Origin: Bradyrhizobium sp. Arg816
GTDB lineage: Bacteria; Pseudomonadota; Alphaproteobacteria; Rhizobiales; Xanthobacteraceae
Assembly: GCF_029989365.1 (NCBI RefSeq)
Contig: NZ_JAPRAQ010000001.1
Coordinates: 372,001 to 436,000 of the forward strand
Reading direction: 5' to 3'
DNA length: 64,000 nucleotides
Part shown: piece after piece, positions 43,177-52,490 of the stretch
Layout: every line of letters starts with the position of its first letter
Numbering within the stretch: position 1 is the first letter of the stretch
The notes under the pieces: generated by a model
Told to the model about the DNA's origin: nothing
Databases searched by the model: none
What the model saw: the letters and a program-made list of their open reading frames with translations, nothing else
Translations under genes and position numbers: made by a program

Positions 43177-44100
43177 ATGTCCCTGTTCCCGAGCGGCACC
43201 GCCACCCCCGCCTCCATTGTCGAGGCTCAGCAAGCCGTTCTGGGCAATCCACCGAAGGCACGCGCGAGCTTTGCCAAGGGCCGCTGCGTCCGCGGGACCT
43301 ACATCCCTTCGGATCGGGCCGACGAGGTCACGAAGTCGCGGAGCTTCACGACACCATCGCGCGTGCTGGCGCGCTTCTCGGTGGACGGCGGTCCCCGCGG
43401 ATCCGAGACCAGGGATCTCACGCTGCGCGGCTTCAGCTTCAGGCTCGGCGACGACGAGCATCGCTCCGACATCCTCACACAGAGCGCTCCGGTTCATTAT
43501 GCGAGGACGCTCGATCAAATGCTGGCATTCCTCACCTCGCGCATGCCTGGTCGCGACGGCAGGCCGGACCTGGAGAAGATCAAGGCCTTCTCCACCGCCA
43601 ATCCCGAAACGCTGCGTCAAGCGAACTACATCGCCACGCATCCGCCTCCGCCGAGCTTTGCCGGCACGACCTACTGGGCCGTCCACGCCTTCCCCGCAAC
43701 GAATTCGAAGGGCGAGACGCAGTTCATCAAATTCAAGGTCGTCCCGGTCGGTAGCGAGCTTGCGGCGATCGGGCGCAAGGCCAGGACGATCTCGGCCGAC
43801 GTCCTGCACGACGATCTCAAAGCAAGGATCGCGACGCGCGATATCCGGTTCAGCCTGATGGCACTGCTCGGCCGTCCCGATGACCCGACGCAGGATGTCA
43901 CTATCCGGTGGCCGGATGAGGACAGCCGGGAAGCCGTACGGCTCGGGACGATCGTGATCACCGCGATCGAAGCGAACGAGACGTGCGATACCTCCGGCTT
44001 CGATCCGGCGAATCTTGCGGAGGGCATCGGTTATCCGCCGGATGAGATCTTCGCGGCGCGCCGCGCCGCCTACGCCGATTCACTGGCGCAGCGCCGCTGA
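43177..44100 (+). CDS. Catalase-family peroxidase (SrpA-like)
   Basis: A 307-residue small catalase-fold heme protein. Signs are the N-terminal ASFAKGRCVRGTYIPS (catalases read HAKG...G), RVLARFSVDGG, TLRGFSFRL, DILTQSAPVHYART and the heme-tyrosine region near the C-terminus (FAARRAAYADS). It is much shorter than typical catalases (about 480), as are catalase-related peroxidases. No export signal. Its upstream region has the AraC-type direct repeats. Convergent with an AraC gene 8 bases beyond its stop. Confidence 0.82.
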   Translation: MSLFPSGTATPASIVEAQQAVLGNPPKARASFAKGRCVRGTYIPSDRADEVTKSRSFTTPSRVLARFSVDGGPRGSETRDLTLRGFSFRLGDDEHRSDILTQSAPVHYARTLDQMLAFLTSRMPGRDGRPDLEKIKAFSTANPETLRQANYIATHPPPPSFAGTTYWAVHAFPATNSKGETQFIKFKVVPVGSELAAIGRKARTISADVLHDDLKARIATRDIRFSLMALLGRPDDPTQDVTIRWPDEDSREAVRLGTIVITAIEANETCDTSGFDPANLAEGIGYPPDEIFAARRAAYADSLAQRR

Positions 44101-44108
44101 TCGGACGA

Positions 44109-45077
44109 TCACGTCTCGCTGTCCCTGATGCCGAGCGCTTCGCGGCGCCATGCCGCCGGGCTGACGCCCACCTGCGCCGAGAACACCTTCGTCAAGTGGC
44201 TTTGATTGGCGAACCCGACCGATATCGCAATCTCGGACAGCGGCAGGTCGCGCAGGGTCATCAACTGCTTTGCCGCCTTCACACGCTGGCGGAGCAGCCA
44301 CTGGTGAGGCGGAAGGCCGGTCGAGATTCGAAACGCACGGGAAAAATGGCTCACCGAGAGATCAAACTCGGCCGCGATCTGTTGCAGTGAAAGCGTCCCG
44401 CCGAGATCCGAGTCGAGCCTTTCGCAGGCTCGCCGCACCTGCCATGGGGAGAGACCGCCCCGAGCCGCATCCGCGATGCGCTGCCATCCGCCATAGGTCT
44501 CGGCAATGTGGGCCGTGAACGCAAGCATCATGTGGTCGATGAAGAGCTGGTTGGCTTCTGCCGGACGACGCAGTCCTTCCAACATCAGGGCACCGACATG
44601 GCGCATGATCTCGTCGTCATGGCCGAAACCATACCGGCATGCGAGGTCGCCAATGGGCGGCGTGCGCGCTTCTCGCGCGATTCCGTCGAGCGTCAGGCGG
44701 GGAAGATAGAAATGGACGGAATGGAACGGCTTGTCGATGACGAAGCGCGGATCGTGCCGGAGATCGTACAGATATGTCGTGCCGGCCCTGACGTCCGTCT
44801 TCGTGAAGCACTTGCCGTGCTCCCAGAGCTCGCAGTCAGGATAATCCTGCAGTTTCAGGCTGACGAGATAGGCGTCGTCGGCGAGCGAACCGGAAAGCCC
44901 CTCGACCGGCTCACTGTTCATGGTCTCGGTGACCGCAAGGTCGACGCCTCGCCGCGACCGCGTGATCAGCGACGGCGGTGCATCCGCCAGGCTCAACTGC
45001 CGCTTGACCCTCTGTCCGAAGGTGCCCGCCAGTGCCATTAGATCGACCCATCCGTGGAATTTTGACCAGGCAACCAT
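44109..45077 (-). CDS. AraC family transcriptional regulator
   Basis: About 322 residues from ATG 45077; an ATG at 45038 with a GGATGGG element upstream is a reasonable alternative, and the frame is open to 45191. The C-terminal 100 residues hold the two AraC helix-turn-helix units (LSLQQIAAEFDLSVSHFSRAFRISTGLPPHQWLL and LSEIAISVGFANQSHLTKVFSAQVGVSPAAWRR). The N-terminal part is a cupin-like sensing domain (FHSVHFYLPRLTLDGIAREA). Target unknown; it is divergent from the AraC pair and convergent with the catalase-like gene. Confidence 0.88.
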   Translation of the reverse strand: MVAWSKFHGWVDLMALAGTFGQRVKRQLSLADAPPSLITRSRRGVDLAVTETMNSEPVEGLSGSLADDAYLVSLKLQDYPDCELWEHGKCFTKTDVRAGTTYLYDLRHDPRFVIDKPFHSVHFYLPRLTLDGIAREARTPPIGDLACRYGFGHDDEIMRHVGALMLEGLRRPAEANQLFIDHMMLAFTAHIAETYGGWQRIADAARGGLSPWQVRRACERLDSDLGGTLSLQQIAAEFDLSVSHFSRAFRISTGLPPHQWLLRQRVKAAKQLMTLRDLPLSEIAISVGFANQSHLTKVFSAQVGVSPAAWRREALGIRDSET

Positions 45078-45468
45078 CCGACTGCCGTCGCCCTGGAGGT
45101 CGGTAGCATTATCCGCTTCGGAGTACGGCGGTCCAGTTGCGTCGCGGCGTGATTTGCGATTGTGACGGGCCCGCCGCCTCGATTGTGGCAAGGCCCTTTT
45201 AAGAAGCGATTTCAGTATCTAACGCGTAAATCATGAGCTTGATTCTCCGCAGTCGTCCGGGGATCGCCGATCACGAGATCTCGCGTCCGAGCGCTTTGAG
45301 CAGAATCAGGACAAACACCGCGGTTTCAGGAAAGACCCCGTAGTCCCACGTGCCTAGAAACCCTCACCGAGAGCTCGCGGCGCCCTGCGGCACCACTACC
45401 GGCGCAAAAGAAGCGATGGCTTCACGCCGGGCGACGCGAGTGCAAGGCCCCTGAAGCGAGCACGTCCA
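45078..45468. other. Intergenic region between divergent AraC genes
   Basis: About 390 bases. No convincing gene, hairpin or dyad. It should hold the promoters of both flanking AraC genes; no consensus pair stands out. Confidence 0.4.
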
Positions 45469-46422
45469 ATGAGCAAACCGATCTCGCACAATTCTGCGCG
45501 TGAAAATCCTCCGGCCGCATCCGAGCCAAGCCAGGGCCAGTCGTCGACGACCGGGCGGCGCGCCGCTGATGCCGAGATGGCGCGTGTGCTCCACACCGAA
45601 CCATTTCGCGTGGCCTTGGACTCCTCCGGTGCCGGGATCGCCCACTGGAAACACGAACCGTTGCACGACGTCGTCGAGCCCATGAGCCACCACGTCATCA
45701 TGGCCTACAACGGCGCGATGCAGCACATGGAGCGGCGGTCAGGACGGTCGGTTGCGATTGGAACGTTTCGTCGCGGGGTTGTGATCATCATTCCCGAAGG
45801 ATCGAGCTCTCGATGGGATATTCCGAAGCCTGTCGACGTCGTTCAACTCTATCTCCCTCACGCAACGCTGAAACGCGTCGCCGACGAAGCCGCGAGCGGC
45901 ACATCGAGCGATCTCCTGGAGCGAACAGCGCATCCTGATCCCATCACGTCCCGATTGATCCTGAGCGCGGTCAACTCGCTGGAGGGCAATGGTGCCCTGG
46001 ACACGCTGTTCAGGCATCAGTTGATCGACCTCTTGGCGATGCGTCTCCTGGCTGCCCATACCGGCTCGCAAGCCACATTCCAGCCGACCATCGGTGGGCT
46101 TTCGCCCAAGGTGCTGGCCCGTGCCGTTGAACGCTTGCGCTCGGACAGCGATACCGACGTCTCCCTCGATGCTCTCGCCTCCGATGCCGGCCTCTCGCGC
46201 TTCCACTTCTGCCGCGCATTCAAGGAAAGCACCGGGCTCTCGCCTCACGCCTGGCTGCGCCAATACCGGCTCGAGCAGGCCATGAACCTGCTTCGCGATA
46301 CCGACGCATCGATCGCCCTGATTGCGGCAGAGCTTGGTTATGCCTCGCAAACGGCCTTCGCCGCGGCGTTCAAGCGATTGAACGGCGAAACGCCGAGCGA
46401 TTGGCGACGACGCGTGCGTTAG
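45469..46422 (+). CDS. AraC family transcriptional regulator, tandem paralog 1
   Basis: A 317-residue AraC protein. N-terminal domain: IAHWKHEPLHDVVEPMSHHVIMAYNG, VVIIIPEGSSSRWDIPKPVDVVQLYLPHATL. C-terminal double helix-turn-helix: VSLDALASDAGLSRFHFCRAFKESTGLSPHAWL and IALIAAELGYASQTAFAAAFKRLNGETPSDWRR. It is strikingly similar over its whole length to the next gene (for example DAGLSRFHFCRAFKESTGLSPH is shared), so the two arose by tandem duplication. Start ATG at 45469 (MSKPI) corresponds to MDKPI in the paralog. Confidence 0.9.
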   Translation: MSKPISHNSARENPPAASEPSQGQSSTTGRRAADAEMARVLHTEPFRVALDSSGAGIAHWKHEPLHDVVEPMSHHVIMAYNGAMQHMERRSGRSVAIGTFRRGVVIIIPEGSSSRWDIPKPVDVVQLYLPHATLKRVADEAASGTSSDLLERTAHPDPITSRLILSAVNSLEGNGALDTLFRHQLIDLLAMRLLAAHTGSQATFQPTIGGLSPKVLARAVERLRSDSDTDVSLDALASDAGLSRFHFCRAFKESTGLSPHAWLRQYRLEQAMNLLRDTDASIALIAAELGYASQTAFAAAFKRLNGETPSDWRRRVR

Positions 46423-46473
46423 CAGCAACGCTTCGCAGGTCCCCAAGTGCCTTCCGAACGCGAGACTAACTCC

Positions 46474-47424
46474 ATGGACAAGCCCATCCTGCACGATCCT
46501 TTGGGGGCTCTGCTTGCCGCAACCGATGCGCGCCACAGCGATTCGCCGAACGTCGAGCGGCGGCGTGCCGATGTTGAGATGGCGCGCATCCTCAAGACCG
46601 CGCCGTTGCAGATGGCTTCGGACCCCTCCAATGGCGGCATCGCGCATTGGAAGCACGGCGCTCTGCACGACGTCGTCGAGCCCATGACCGACCACGTCAT
46701 CATGACTTACCCCACAGGGGTTCAGCGCCTGGAGCGACGCGCCGGAAAATCGGTTGCGATTGGAACGGCCCGTTCCGGAGTCGTGACGATCATTCCGGCT
46801 GGTTCGAGCGCCAGATGGGATATTCCCGGTCCTGTCGATGTCGTCCAGCTGTATCTTCCGCACGCAACGCTCGAACGCGTCGCCCGCGAAGCCGACGCGC
46901 CCATTCCCGGCGATCTTCTGGAGCGAACCGGGCATCCCGACCCAGTCACATCCGGACTGCTGATGAGCGGGGCGGATGTGTTGGAGGGCAACGCGGTCCT
47001 GGATGCACTCTTCAGGCAGCGACTGACCGATATCCTGGCCACGCGCATCCTGGCCGCGCACATCGGCGAGCCAACCGCCGTCGAGCCGATCATAGGCGGG
47101 CTGGCTCCCCAAGCTCTGCGACGCGCGATCGAACGCTTGCGTTCGGACAGCGATTCCGACGTCTCTCTTGCGGCGCTCGCGTCGGACGCCGGCCTGTCTC
47201 GCTTCCACTTCTGTCGTGCTTTCAAGGAAAGCACCGGTCTTTCGCCGCATAGCTGGCTGCGCCAGCACCGGCTCGAGCAGGCCATGAACACGCTGCGCGA
47301 CACCGACATTCCGATCGCCACGGTGGCGGCAGAGCTTGGCTATGCTTCTCAAACCGCCTTTGCCGCCGCGTTCAGACGATTGACGGGAGAAACACCGAGC
47401 GATTGGCGACGTCGCATGCGCTAA
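46474..47424 (+). CDS. AraC family transcriptional regulator, tandem paralog 2
   Basis: A 316-residue AraC protein, paralog of the preceding gene. The start chosen is the ATG at 46474 (MDKPILHD) because it lines up with the paralog's N-terminus; the frame is open from 46447. Sensor domain and double helix-turn-helix are intact (VSLAALASDAGLSRFHFCRAF, IATVAAELGYASQTAFAAAFRRLTGETPSDWRR). Its DNA-reading helices match those of paralog 1 almost residue for residue, so both should bind the same operator, probably the 20-bp-spaced repeats at 43086 and 47426 (inference). Confidence 0.9.
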   Translation: MDKPILHDPLGALLAATDARHSDSPNVERRRADVEMARILKTAPLQMASDPSNGGIAHWKHGALHDVVEPMTDHVIMTYPTGVQRLERRAGKSVAIGTARSGVVTIIPAGSSARWDIPGPVDVVQLYLPHATLERVAREADAPIPGDLLERTGHPDPVTSGLLMSGADVLEGNAVLDALFRQRLTDILATRILAAHIGEPTAVEPIIGGLAPQALRRAIERLRSDSDSDVSLAALASDAGLSRFHFCRAFKESTGLSPHSWLRQHRLEQAMNTLRDTDIPIATVAAELGYASQTAFAAAFRRLTGETPSDWRRRMR

Positions 47425-47425
47425 G

Positions 47426-47459
47426 CAGCAATCACTCTGCAGGCAGAGCAATCGCTCTG
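47426..47459. promoter_or_regulatory. 20-bp-spaced direct repeat (candidate AraC operator), copy 2
   Basis: CAGCAATCACTCTG (47426-47439) and GAGCAATCGCTCTG (47446-47459), period 20, directly after the stop codon of AraC paralog 2 and 67-100 bases upstream of the alpha/beta-hydrolase remnant. A degenerate single unit (CAGCAACGCTTCG) lies at the equivalent place after paralog 1. Confidence 0.55.
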
Positions 47460-47525
47460 GCGCAACCGCAGGTCCGCTCCGCTAAATGATCAGGGTGCCC
47501 TCGATCCAATAGACGGAGACGAACA

Positions 47526-47893
47526 ATGACCTGGAAGAACTTCGTTAGTCCGGTCAAACTCGTGCCGCGACGAAGGATGGCCGCAAGCGCCATCATGTAC
47601 GGACTTTCATTGGCCGTTCGCTTCACCTCGGCAACCGGCGAGGAAGTGGAAATACCGGCGCAGTCCGTACACAACGCAGGTCCGGTGATGTCCATCATCG
47701 ACAGGGATGGCGGCCGGCTTCCGTACGCCGACTGGCGTCCGAACGCCATTGGGCCAATTTTCTTTCGTCACCGCTGGCCGGCGCCGATGGCTTCGATGCC
47801 AAGCTGCCCCTCTCCCTGACAATTCGCGATCTCACGTCACGTCTTCGCGTCATCGGCCTCGACGATCCGCCACGAGAGTGGCGGCGGCGGTGA
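47526..47893 (+). pseudogene. Alpha/beta hydrolase (haloperoxidase-like) remnant, frameshifted and truncated
   Basis: A ribosome site (GGAGAC) precedes ATG 47526. The frame reads SIIDRDGGRLPYADW and GPIFFRHRWPA, like the start of non-heme chloroperoxidase-type hydrolases (DGxxxYYKDWG, PIVFSHGWP). Coding sense then continues in another frame as DGFDAKLPLSL and RLRVIGLDDPP, like the following SADxFDxQM...GYRVIAHDRRG, and stops at 47893. The nucleophile elbow and everything after it are missing, and the HGW motif is RHRW. So this is a broken N-terminal fragment. It is placed behind AraC-type direct repeats. Confidence 0.5.
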
Positions 47894-47935
47894 CGCGCCC
47901 ATGCCCGGAAAGCTCAATCCACAGGAGATAATCAA

Positions 47936-49141
47936 ATGCGACTCGTCATTATCGGCGCCGGCTTTGCCGGCATGTACGCCGCACTTTCCGCCGCACGCCT
48001 GCGGGACATTCAGGGCGCTTCGCCCGAACAACTCGAGATCGCGCTTGTTGCACCGGAGCCGACGCTCGTGGTCCGGCCCCGCCTCTACGAGAGCAAGCCG
48101 GAAACCCTGACGGCACCTCTGCAAGACGTATTGAAGGCCATCGACGTCGTCTACGTGCAAGGCAGCGCCGGGACCATCAATACCAAGTCTCGTGCGATCG
48201 AGCTCGTCACGGCGGAAGGCGCGAAGCAGACTCTCTCCTACGATCGGCTGGTCGTTGCCACCGGCAGCCGGCTTTTCCGGCCGAACATCCCCGGCATTGC
48301 CGAACACGCCTTCAGCGTCGACAAGCTCGACGATGCGATTGCGCTCGAGCGACATCTCCATGATCTGGCCGACCGGCCGGCAAGGAACGGACGCGATACG
48401 GTCGTCGTAGCCGGCGGCGGATTCACCGGTATCGAGACGGCGACGGAGATGCCGGCGCGGCTGCGTGCGGTCCTCGGCAAGAACGCCAAGGCACGCGTCG
48501 TCATCGTCGATCGCAACAGCACGATCGCTCACGATATGGGCACGGATTCCCGCCCCGTCATTGAGGATGCGCTGCGCAAGCTCGGCGTGGAGACCCGCCT
48601 CGGCACCGGTGTCGCATCGCTCGACAGGTCTGGCGTCACGCTTTCCAGCGGTGAACACATCGAAGCGGAGACCGTGATCTGGGCCGCGGGCATGCGCGCC
48701 GCTCCTCTGACCGCGCAGATCCCGGCCGAGCGTGACAATCTGGGCCGCCTCCTTGTCGACCGCGACTTGCGCGTGCCTGGTGTCGCCGGCGTCTTTGCCA
48801 CCGGCGATGCCGCCAAAGCAGCGTGTGACGACGTCGGCAACCACGCGCTGATGTCGTGCCAGCATGCCACGCGCATGGGCGCATTTGCCGGCAACAATGC
48901 CGCCGCCGAGCTTTTGGGTGTCGCGACCAGGCCTTATCACCAGAAGGCCTACGCCACCTGCCTCGATCTGGGAGAAGCCGGCGCGATCTTCACGCGAGGC
49001 TGGGAACGGAAGCTCGAGCTCGTCGGCGACGAGGCGAAGCGGACCAAGCAGCAGATCAATACTCTATGGATCTATCCGCCCCGAGCGGAACGCGCGGCCG
49101 CGCTGGCCTCGGCGGATCCGGAGCACGTCGGCGAGGTGTAG
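47936..49141 (+). CDS. NAD(P)/FAD-dependent oxidoreductase (NDH-2-like)
   Basis: A 401-residue two-dinucleotide-binding-domain flavoprotein: FAD site [14 protein letters not shown] at the N-terminus, second Rossmann site [16 protein letters not shown] near residue 160, and the FAD-closing motif GVFATGDAA. Size and layout match type II NADH dehydrogenases and related quinone reductases; the C-terminal membrane anchor seen in Ndh is not evident. It could feed electrons from NADH to quinone or another acceptor. It is followed 76 bases later by the acetoacetate decarboxylase gene. Confidence 0.85.
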   Translation: MRLVIIGAGFAGMYAALSAARLRDIQGASPEQLEIALVAPEPTLVVRPRLYESKPETLTAPLQDVLKAIDVVYVQGSAGTINTKSRAIELVTAEGAKQTLSYDRLVVATGSRLFRPNIPGIAEHAFSVDKLDDAIALERHLHDLADRPARNGRDTVVVAGGGFTGIETATEMPARLRAVLGKNAKARVVIVDRNSTIAHDMGTDSRPVIEDALRKLGVETRLGTGVASLDRSGVTLSSGEHIEAETVIWAAGMRAAPLTAQIPAERDNLGRLLVDRDLRVPGVAGVFATGDAAKAACDDVGNHALMSCQHATRMGAFAGNNAAAELLGVATRPYHQKAYATCLDLGEAGAIFTRGWERKLELVGDEAKRTKQQINTLWIYPPRAERAAALASADPEHVGEV

Positions 49142-49217
49142 CTGCCTCACGCGAAACCGGGCCGCGCCGACCGTGCGTTGGCACGGCCCGATCACCCCAT
49201 ACCAACCGGAGCCAACC

Positions 49218-50018
49218 ATGATGAAACTCGACACCGTGCGCGCGAGCGCGTTCGCCATGCCGCTGACCAGCCCGGCTTTCCCGCCCGGCCCCTATCGCTT
49301 CATCAATCGCGAATACTTCATCATCCAGTACCGGACAGATCCCGAGGCACTACGCCGGATCGTGCCGGCACCACTCGAAATCACCGAACCCGTGGTGAAC
49401 TATGAGTTCATCCGAATGCCGGACTCGACCGGATTCGGCGACTACACCGAAAGTGGGCAGGTCGTTCCGGTGTCCTATCAGGGCAAGGCCGGCAGCTTCG
49501 TCCACCAGATGTTCCTCAACGATCATCCGCCAATTGCGGGCGGGCGCGAGCTCTGGGGCTTTCCCAAAAAGCTGGCGCAGCCGAAGCTCGAGGTCGAGAC
49601 CGACACGCTGGTCGGCACCTTGAATTACGGCTCGGTCCGCATCGCGACCGGCACGATGGGCTACAAGCACCGGGCCCTCGACGCCGCGGCCGAGGCAAAA
49701 AAGCTCGCCGCACCGAATTTCCTGCTCAAGATCATTCCGCATGTCGACGGCACGCCGCGCATCTGCGAGCTGGTGCGCTTCCATCTCGAAGACATCACCG
49801 TCAAGGGCGCCTGGACTGGGCCGGCTGCGCTCGACCTGTACTCGCACGCCCTCGCCCCCGTCGCCGAGCTGCCGGTGCTCCAGGTGCTTTCGGCCAAGCA
49901 TATCGTTGCCGACCTGACGCTCGGGCTCGGCACCGTGGTCCACGACTATCTGGCCTCGAGCGAAATCGTGCGGCGGCGCGGATCCTCCGAAACCCTGGTC
50001 GACGCGAATGCCGGCTGA
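49218..50018 (+). CDS. adc: Acetoacetate decarboxylase
   Basis: A 266-residue Adc-family enzyme. The Schiff-base lysine region [12 protein letters not shown] (K117-K118) matches the KK pair of clostridial Adc, and [22 protein letters not shown] follows as in the family. The enzyme converts acetoacetate to acetone and CO2 in the cytoplasm. Two ATGs are adjacent (49218, 49221). The row adc, patatin, emrA, emrB, 3-hydroxybutyrate dehydrogenase suggests ketone-body or polyhydroxybutyrate turnover: the dehydrogenase makes acetoacetate that Adc can remove. Confidence 0.92.
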   Translation: MMKLDTVRASAFAMPLTSPAFPPGPYRFINREYFIIQYRTDPEALRRIVPAPLEITEPVVNYEFIRMPDSTGFGDYTESGQVVPVSYQGKAGSFVHQMFLNDHPPIAGGRELWGFPKKLAQPKLEVETDTLVGTLNYGSVRIATGTMGYKHRALDAAAEAKKLAAPNFLLKIIPHVDGTPRICELVRFHLEDITVKGAWTGPAALDLYSHALAPVAELPVLQVLSAKHIVADLTLGLGTVVHDYLASSEIVRRRGSSETLVDANAG

Positions 50019-50051
50019 TCGACATCATCCGTACCATCGGGAGTCCTCAAA

Positions 50052-51227
50052 ATGCTGAACGTGATGCGCGAGCAAACCAATCCTGTGCCGCAGCGAAGCA
50101 ATTCGCTTCCCTACGATGTCGTCGCCCTGGTGTTGCAAGGCGGCGGCGCACTCGGCGCCTATCAGGCCGGAGTCTATGAAGGTCTGCACGAGGCCGGCAT
50201 CCGGCCGAACTGGCTGGCCGGCATCTCGATCGGCGCGCTCAACGCCGCGATCATCGCGGGCTCGCCCGAAGGCGAGCGCGTTGCACGGTTGCGCGAGTTC
50301 TGGGAAACCATCTGCGCCTTTTCGATCGAGTGGCCCGCCGGCGAAGGGCTCGCCAACGCCCTGCCCTTTGCGTTCGACATCAGCTCGGTACGCAACGCGA
50401 TGGCGGCGGCGCGGGCCTTGATCCAGGGCCAGCCTGGCTTCTTCAAGCCACGCTTCCCCTCTCCGCTCTGGTCACCGTTCTCGGGCGACGCCGCGACCAG
50501 CTTTTACGATACGGCACCCCTGCACCGGACGCTGGAAAAGCTCGTCGACTTCGACCGGCTGAACTCGGGCGACGTGCGCGTCAGCGTCGGCGCGGTCAAC
50601 GTCCGCACCGGCAACCTGACCTATTTCGACACCGCCGAGCGCCGGCTGGGACCGAAGCATTTCATGGCATCGGGTGCGCTGCCGCCGGGCTTCCCCGCCG
50701 TCGAGATCGAAGGCGAGCACTATTGGGATGGCGGCGTGGTTTCGAACACGCCTTTATCTCGCGTGCTGTCCGGCGAGCCGTGCGACACGCTGACGTTCCA
50801 GATCGATCTCTGGTCGGCCAAGGGCCGCGTTCCCCACGACATGATGGAAGTGTCGAGCCGGCAGAAGGACATTCAGTATTCGAGCCGCACGCGCGCCGTG
50901 ACCGACCAGGTGCTGCGGATGCAGAAGATGCGTCAGGCCTTGCAGCGCACGATCGCGAAATTGCCGGACGCTGCCAGGCACGATCCCGAAATCCGCGCCA
51001 TCGCGGAGATGGCGCGCCATCGTTGCTACAACATCGTGCACCTGATCTATCAGACCAAGATCCACGAGGGCCATTCGAGGGATTACGAGTTCGGGCTGAG
51101 CGCGATGCGCGCTCACTGGCAGAGCGGACTGGACGATATCCGCCGCACGCTGGCCGATCCGCGCCGCCTGGACCCGCCGGCTCCCGAGCTCGGCATCGTC
51201 ACCCACGACGTCCATCGCCGCGACTGA
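50052..51227 (+). CDS. Patatin-like phospholipase/esterase with DUF3734 tail
   Basis: A 391-residue patatin-family hydrolase. The oxyanion hole is VLQGGGALGAYQAG (about 27-40), the nucleophile serine is in GISIGA (S59), and the catalytic aspartate is in WDGGVVSNTP. The C-terminal part (RQKDIQYSSRTR, IVHLIYQTKIHEGHSRDYEFG) is the DUF3734 extension common in proteobacteria. Substrate may be lipid or polyhydroxybutyrate-derived ester; the adjacency to 3-hydroxybutyrate dehydrogenase and Adc genes is suggestive but not proof. Confidence 0.9.
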   Translation: MLNVMREQTNPVPQRSNSLPYDVVALVLQGGGALGAYQAGVYEGLHEAGIRPNWLAGISIGALNAAIIAGSPEGERVARLREFWETICAFSIEWPAGEGLANALPFAFDISSVRNAMAAARALIQGQPGFFKPRFPSPLWSPFSGDAATSFYDTAPLHRTLEKLVDFDRLNSGDVRVSVGAVNVRTGNLTYFDTAERRLGPKHFMASGALPPGFPAVEIEGEHYWDGGVVSNTPLSRVLSGEPCDTLTFQIDLWSAKGRVPHDMMEVSSRQKDIQYSSRTRAVTDQVLRMQKMRQALQRTIAKLPDAARHDPEIRAIAEMARHRCYNIVHLIYQTKIHEGHSRDYEFGLSAMRAHWQSGLDDIRRTLADPRRLDPPAPELGIVTHDVHRRD

Positions 51228-51258
51228 ACCTCACCGCCACCTCGTTTCGGAGAATACC

Positions 51259-52407
51259 ATGTCTTCCATTCCCTATGCTCCCGAGCAGGACGCCAAAACC
51301 AGCCTTGGGCCATCCGGGCAGGCGATCAAGCGGGCCGCCCTCGCCTTGGCGCTGGCCCTGGGCGTCGCCGCCGCAGCCGAGTTCGGCCACCACTATCTCA
51401 CCATCGGCCGCTATCTGGAGACCACGGACGACGCCTATGTGAGGGCGGATTCCACGATCATCTCGCCGAAAGCGTCGGGCTATATCGCGCAGGTCCTGGT
51501 CGGCGACAACGAAGCGGTGAAGGCCGGCCAGTTGCTGGCAAAGATCGACGATCGCGATTTCCGCGCCGCGCTCGATCAGGCCGGCGCCGACGTCGCCGCA
51601 TCCGACGCCACTGTCCGCAATCTCGACGCACAGCTTGCCCTGCAGCAGCCGATCATCGAGCAAGGCACGGCCGATGTCGCTGCCGCCACGGCCAATCTGA
51701 AATTCGCGCAGGAAGAGCAGGTCCGATACGACGGCCTGATGAAGACGGGCTCCGGCACGGTGCAGCGCGCGCAGCAGACCGATGCTGCGCTGCGCGCCGC
51801 CGCCGCGCAATTGCAGCACGCCAAGTCGGGCCTGCTCGCGGCCGAGCGCAAGGTCGACGTGCTCTCCACCGAACGCGCCAGGGCAGTCGCGCAGCGCGAC
51901 CGCGCCCGCGCGGTGGAGCAGCAGGCGGCATTGAACCTCTCCTACACCGGCATCATCGCGCCGGTCGACGGCACCGTCGGTGCGCGCTCACTCCGGGTCG
52001 GGCAGTTCGTCCAGGCCGGTACGCAATTGATGGCCGTCGTTCCGCTCGATGCCGTGTACATCGTCGCCAATTTCAAGGAAACCCAGCTCACCCATGTGCG
52101 CGGCGGCCAGCCCGTCGAGCTGACGATCGACAGCTTCCGCGGCACCAGACTGCGCGGCCATGTCGACAGCCTGTCCCCGGCAAGCGGCCTGGAGTTTGCG
52201 CTGCTGCCGCCCGACAACGCGACCGGCAACTTCACCAAGATCGTACAGCGCTTGCCGGTGAAAATCATCCTCGACGACCGCAGCCTGACCGGCCTGCTCC
52301 GTCCCGGCATGTCGGCCGAGCCGACCATCAACACCAAATCGGCGGCGATCGCCGAACGCGACAGCAAAAAGCGCCTCGCATCGCGCCGCCCCCAACCTCG
52401 CAGTTGA
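51259..52407 (+). CDS. HlyD/EmrA-family membrane fusion protein
   Basis: A 382-residue periplasmic adaptor. One N-terminal transmembrane helix (RAALALALALGVAAAAEFG) is followed by the biotinyl-lipoyl strand (DDAYVRADSTIISPKASGYIAQVLVGDNEAVKAGQLLAKID), a long coiled coil (about 100-210), and the return lipoyl/beta-barrel part (TGIIAPVDGTVGARSLRVGQFVQAG). It pairs with the DHA2-type transporter encoded next, forming an EmrAB-like efflux pump with an outer-membrane channel from elsewhere. Confidence 0.92.
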   Translation: MSSIPYAPEQDAKTSLGPSGQAIKRAALALALALGVAAAAEFGHHYLTIGRYLETTDDAYVRADSTIISPKASGYIAQVLVGDNEAVKAGQLLAKIDDRDFRAALDQAGADVAASDATVRNLDAQLALQQPIIEQGTADVAAATANLKFAQEEQVRYDGLMKTGSGTVQRAQQTDAALRAAAAQLQHAKSGLLAAERKVDVLSTERARAVAQRDRARAVEQQAALNLSYTGIIAPVDGTVGARSLRVGQFVQAGTQLMAVVPLDAVYIVANFKETQLTHVRGGQPVELTIDSFRGTRLRGHVDSLSPASGLEFALLPPDNATGNFTKIVQRLPVKIILDDRSLTGLLRPGMSAEPTINTKSAAIAERDSKKRLASRRPQPRS

Positions 52408-52490
52408 ATGAACACGCGTCCCTGCCGGTTGTCTCCTCCCGGACAATCCGCTCAGGCAATGTTTCTCTCGCAAGCGACGAGCAGACAACC

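Noticed and set aside
45739..47451. Minus-strand frame of 570 codons with an apparent internal repeat
   Set aside because: The repeat is the antisense image of the two tandem AraC paralogs; it is not a repeat protein.
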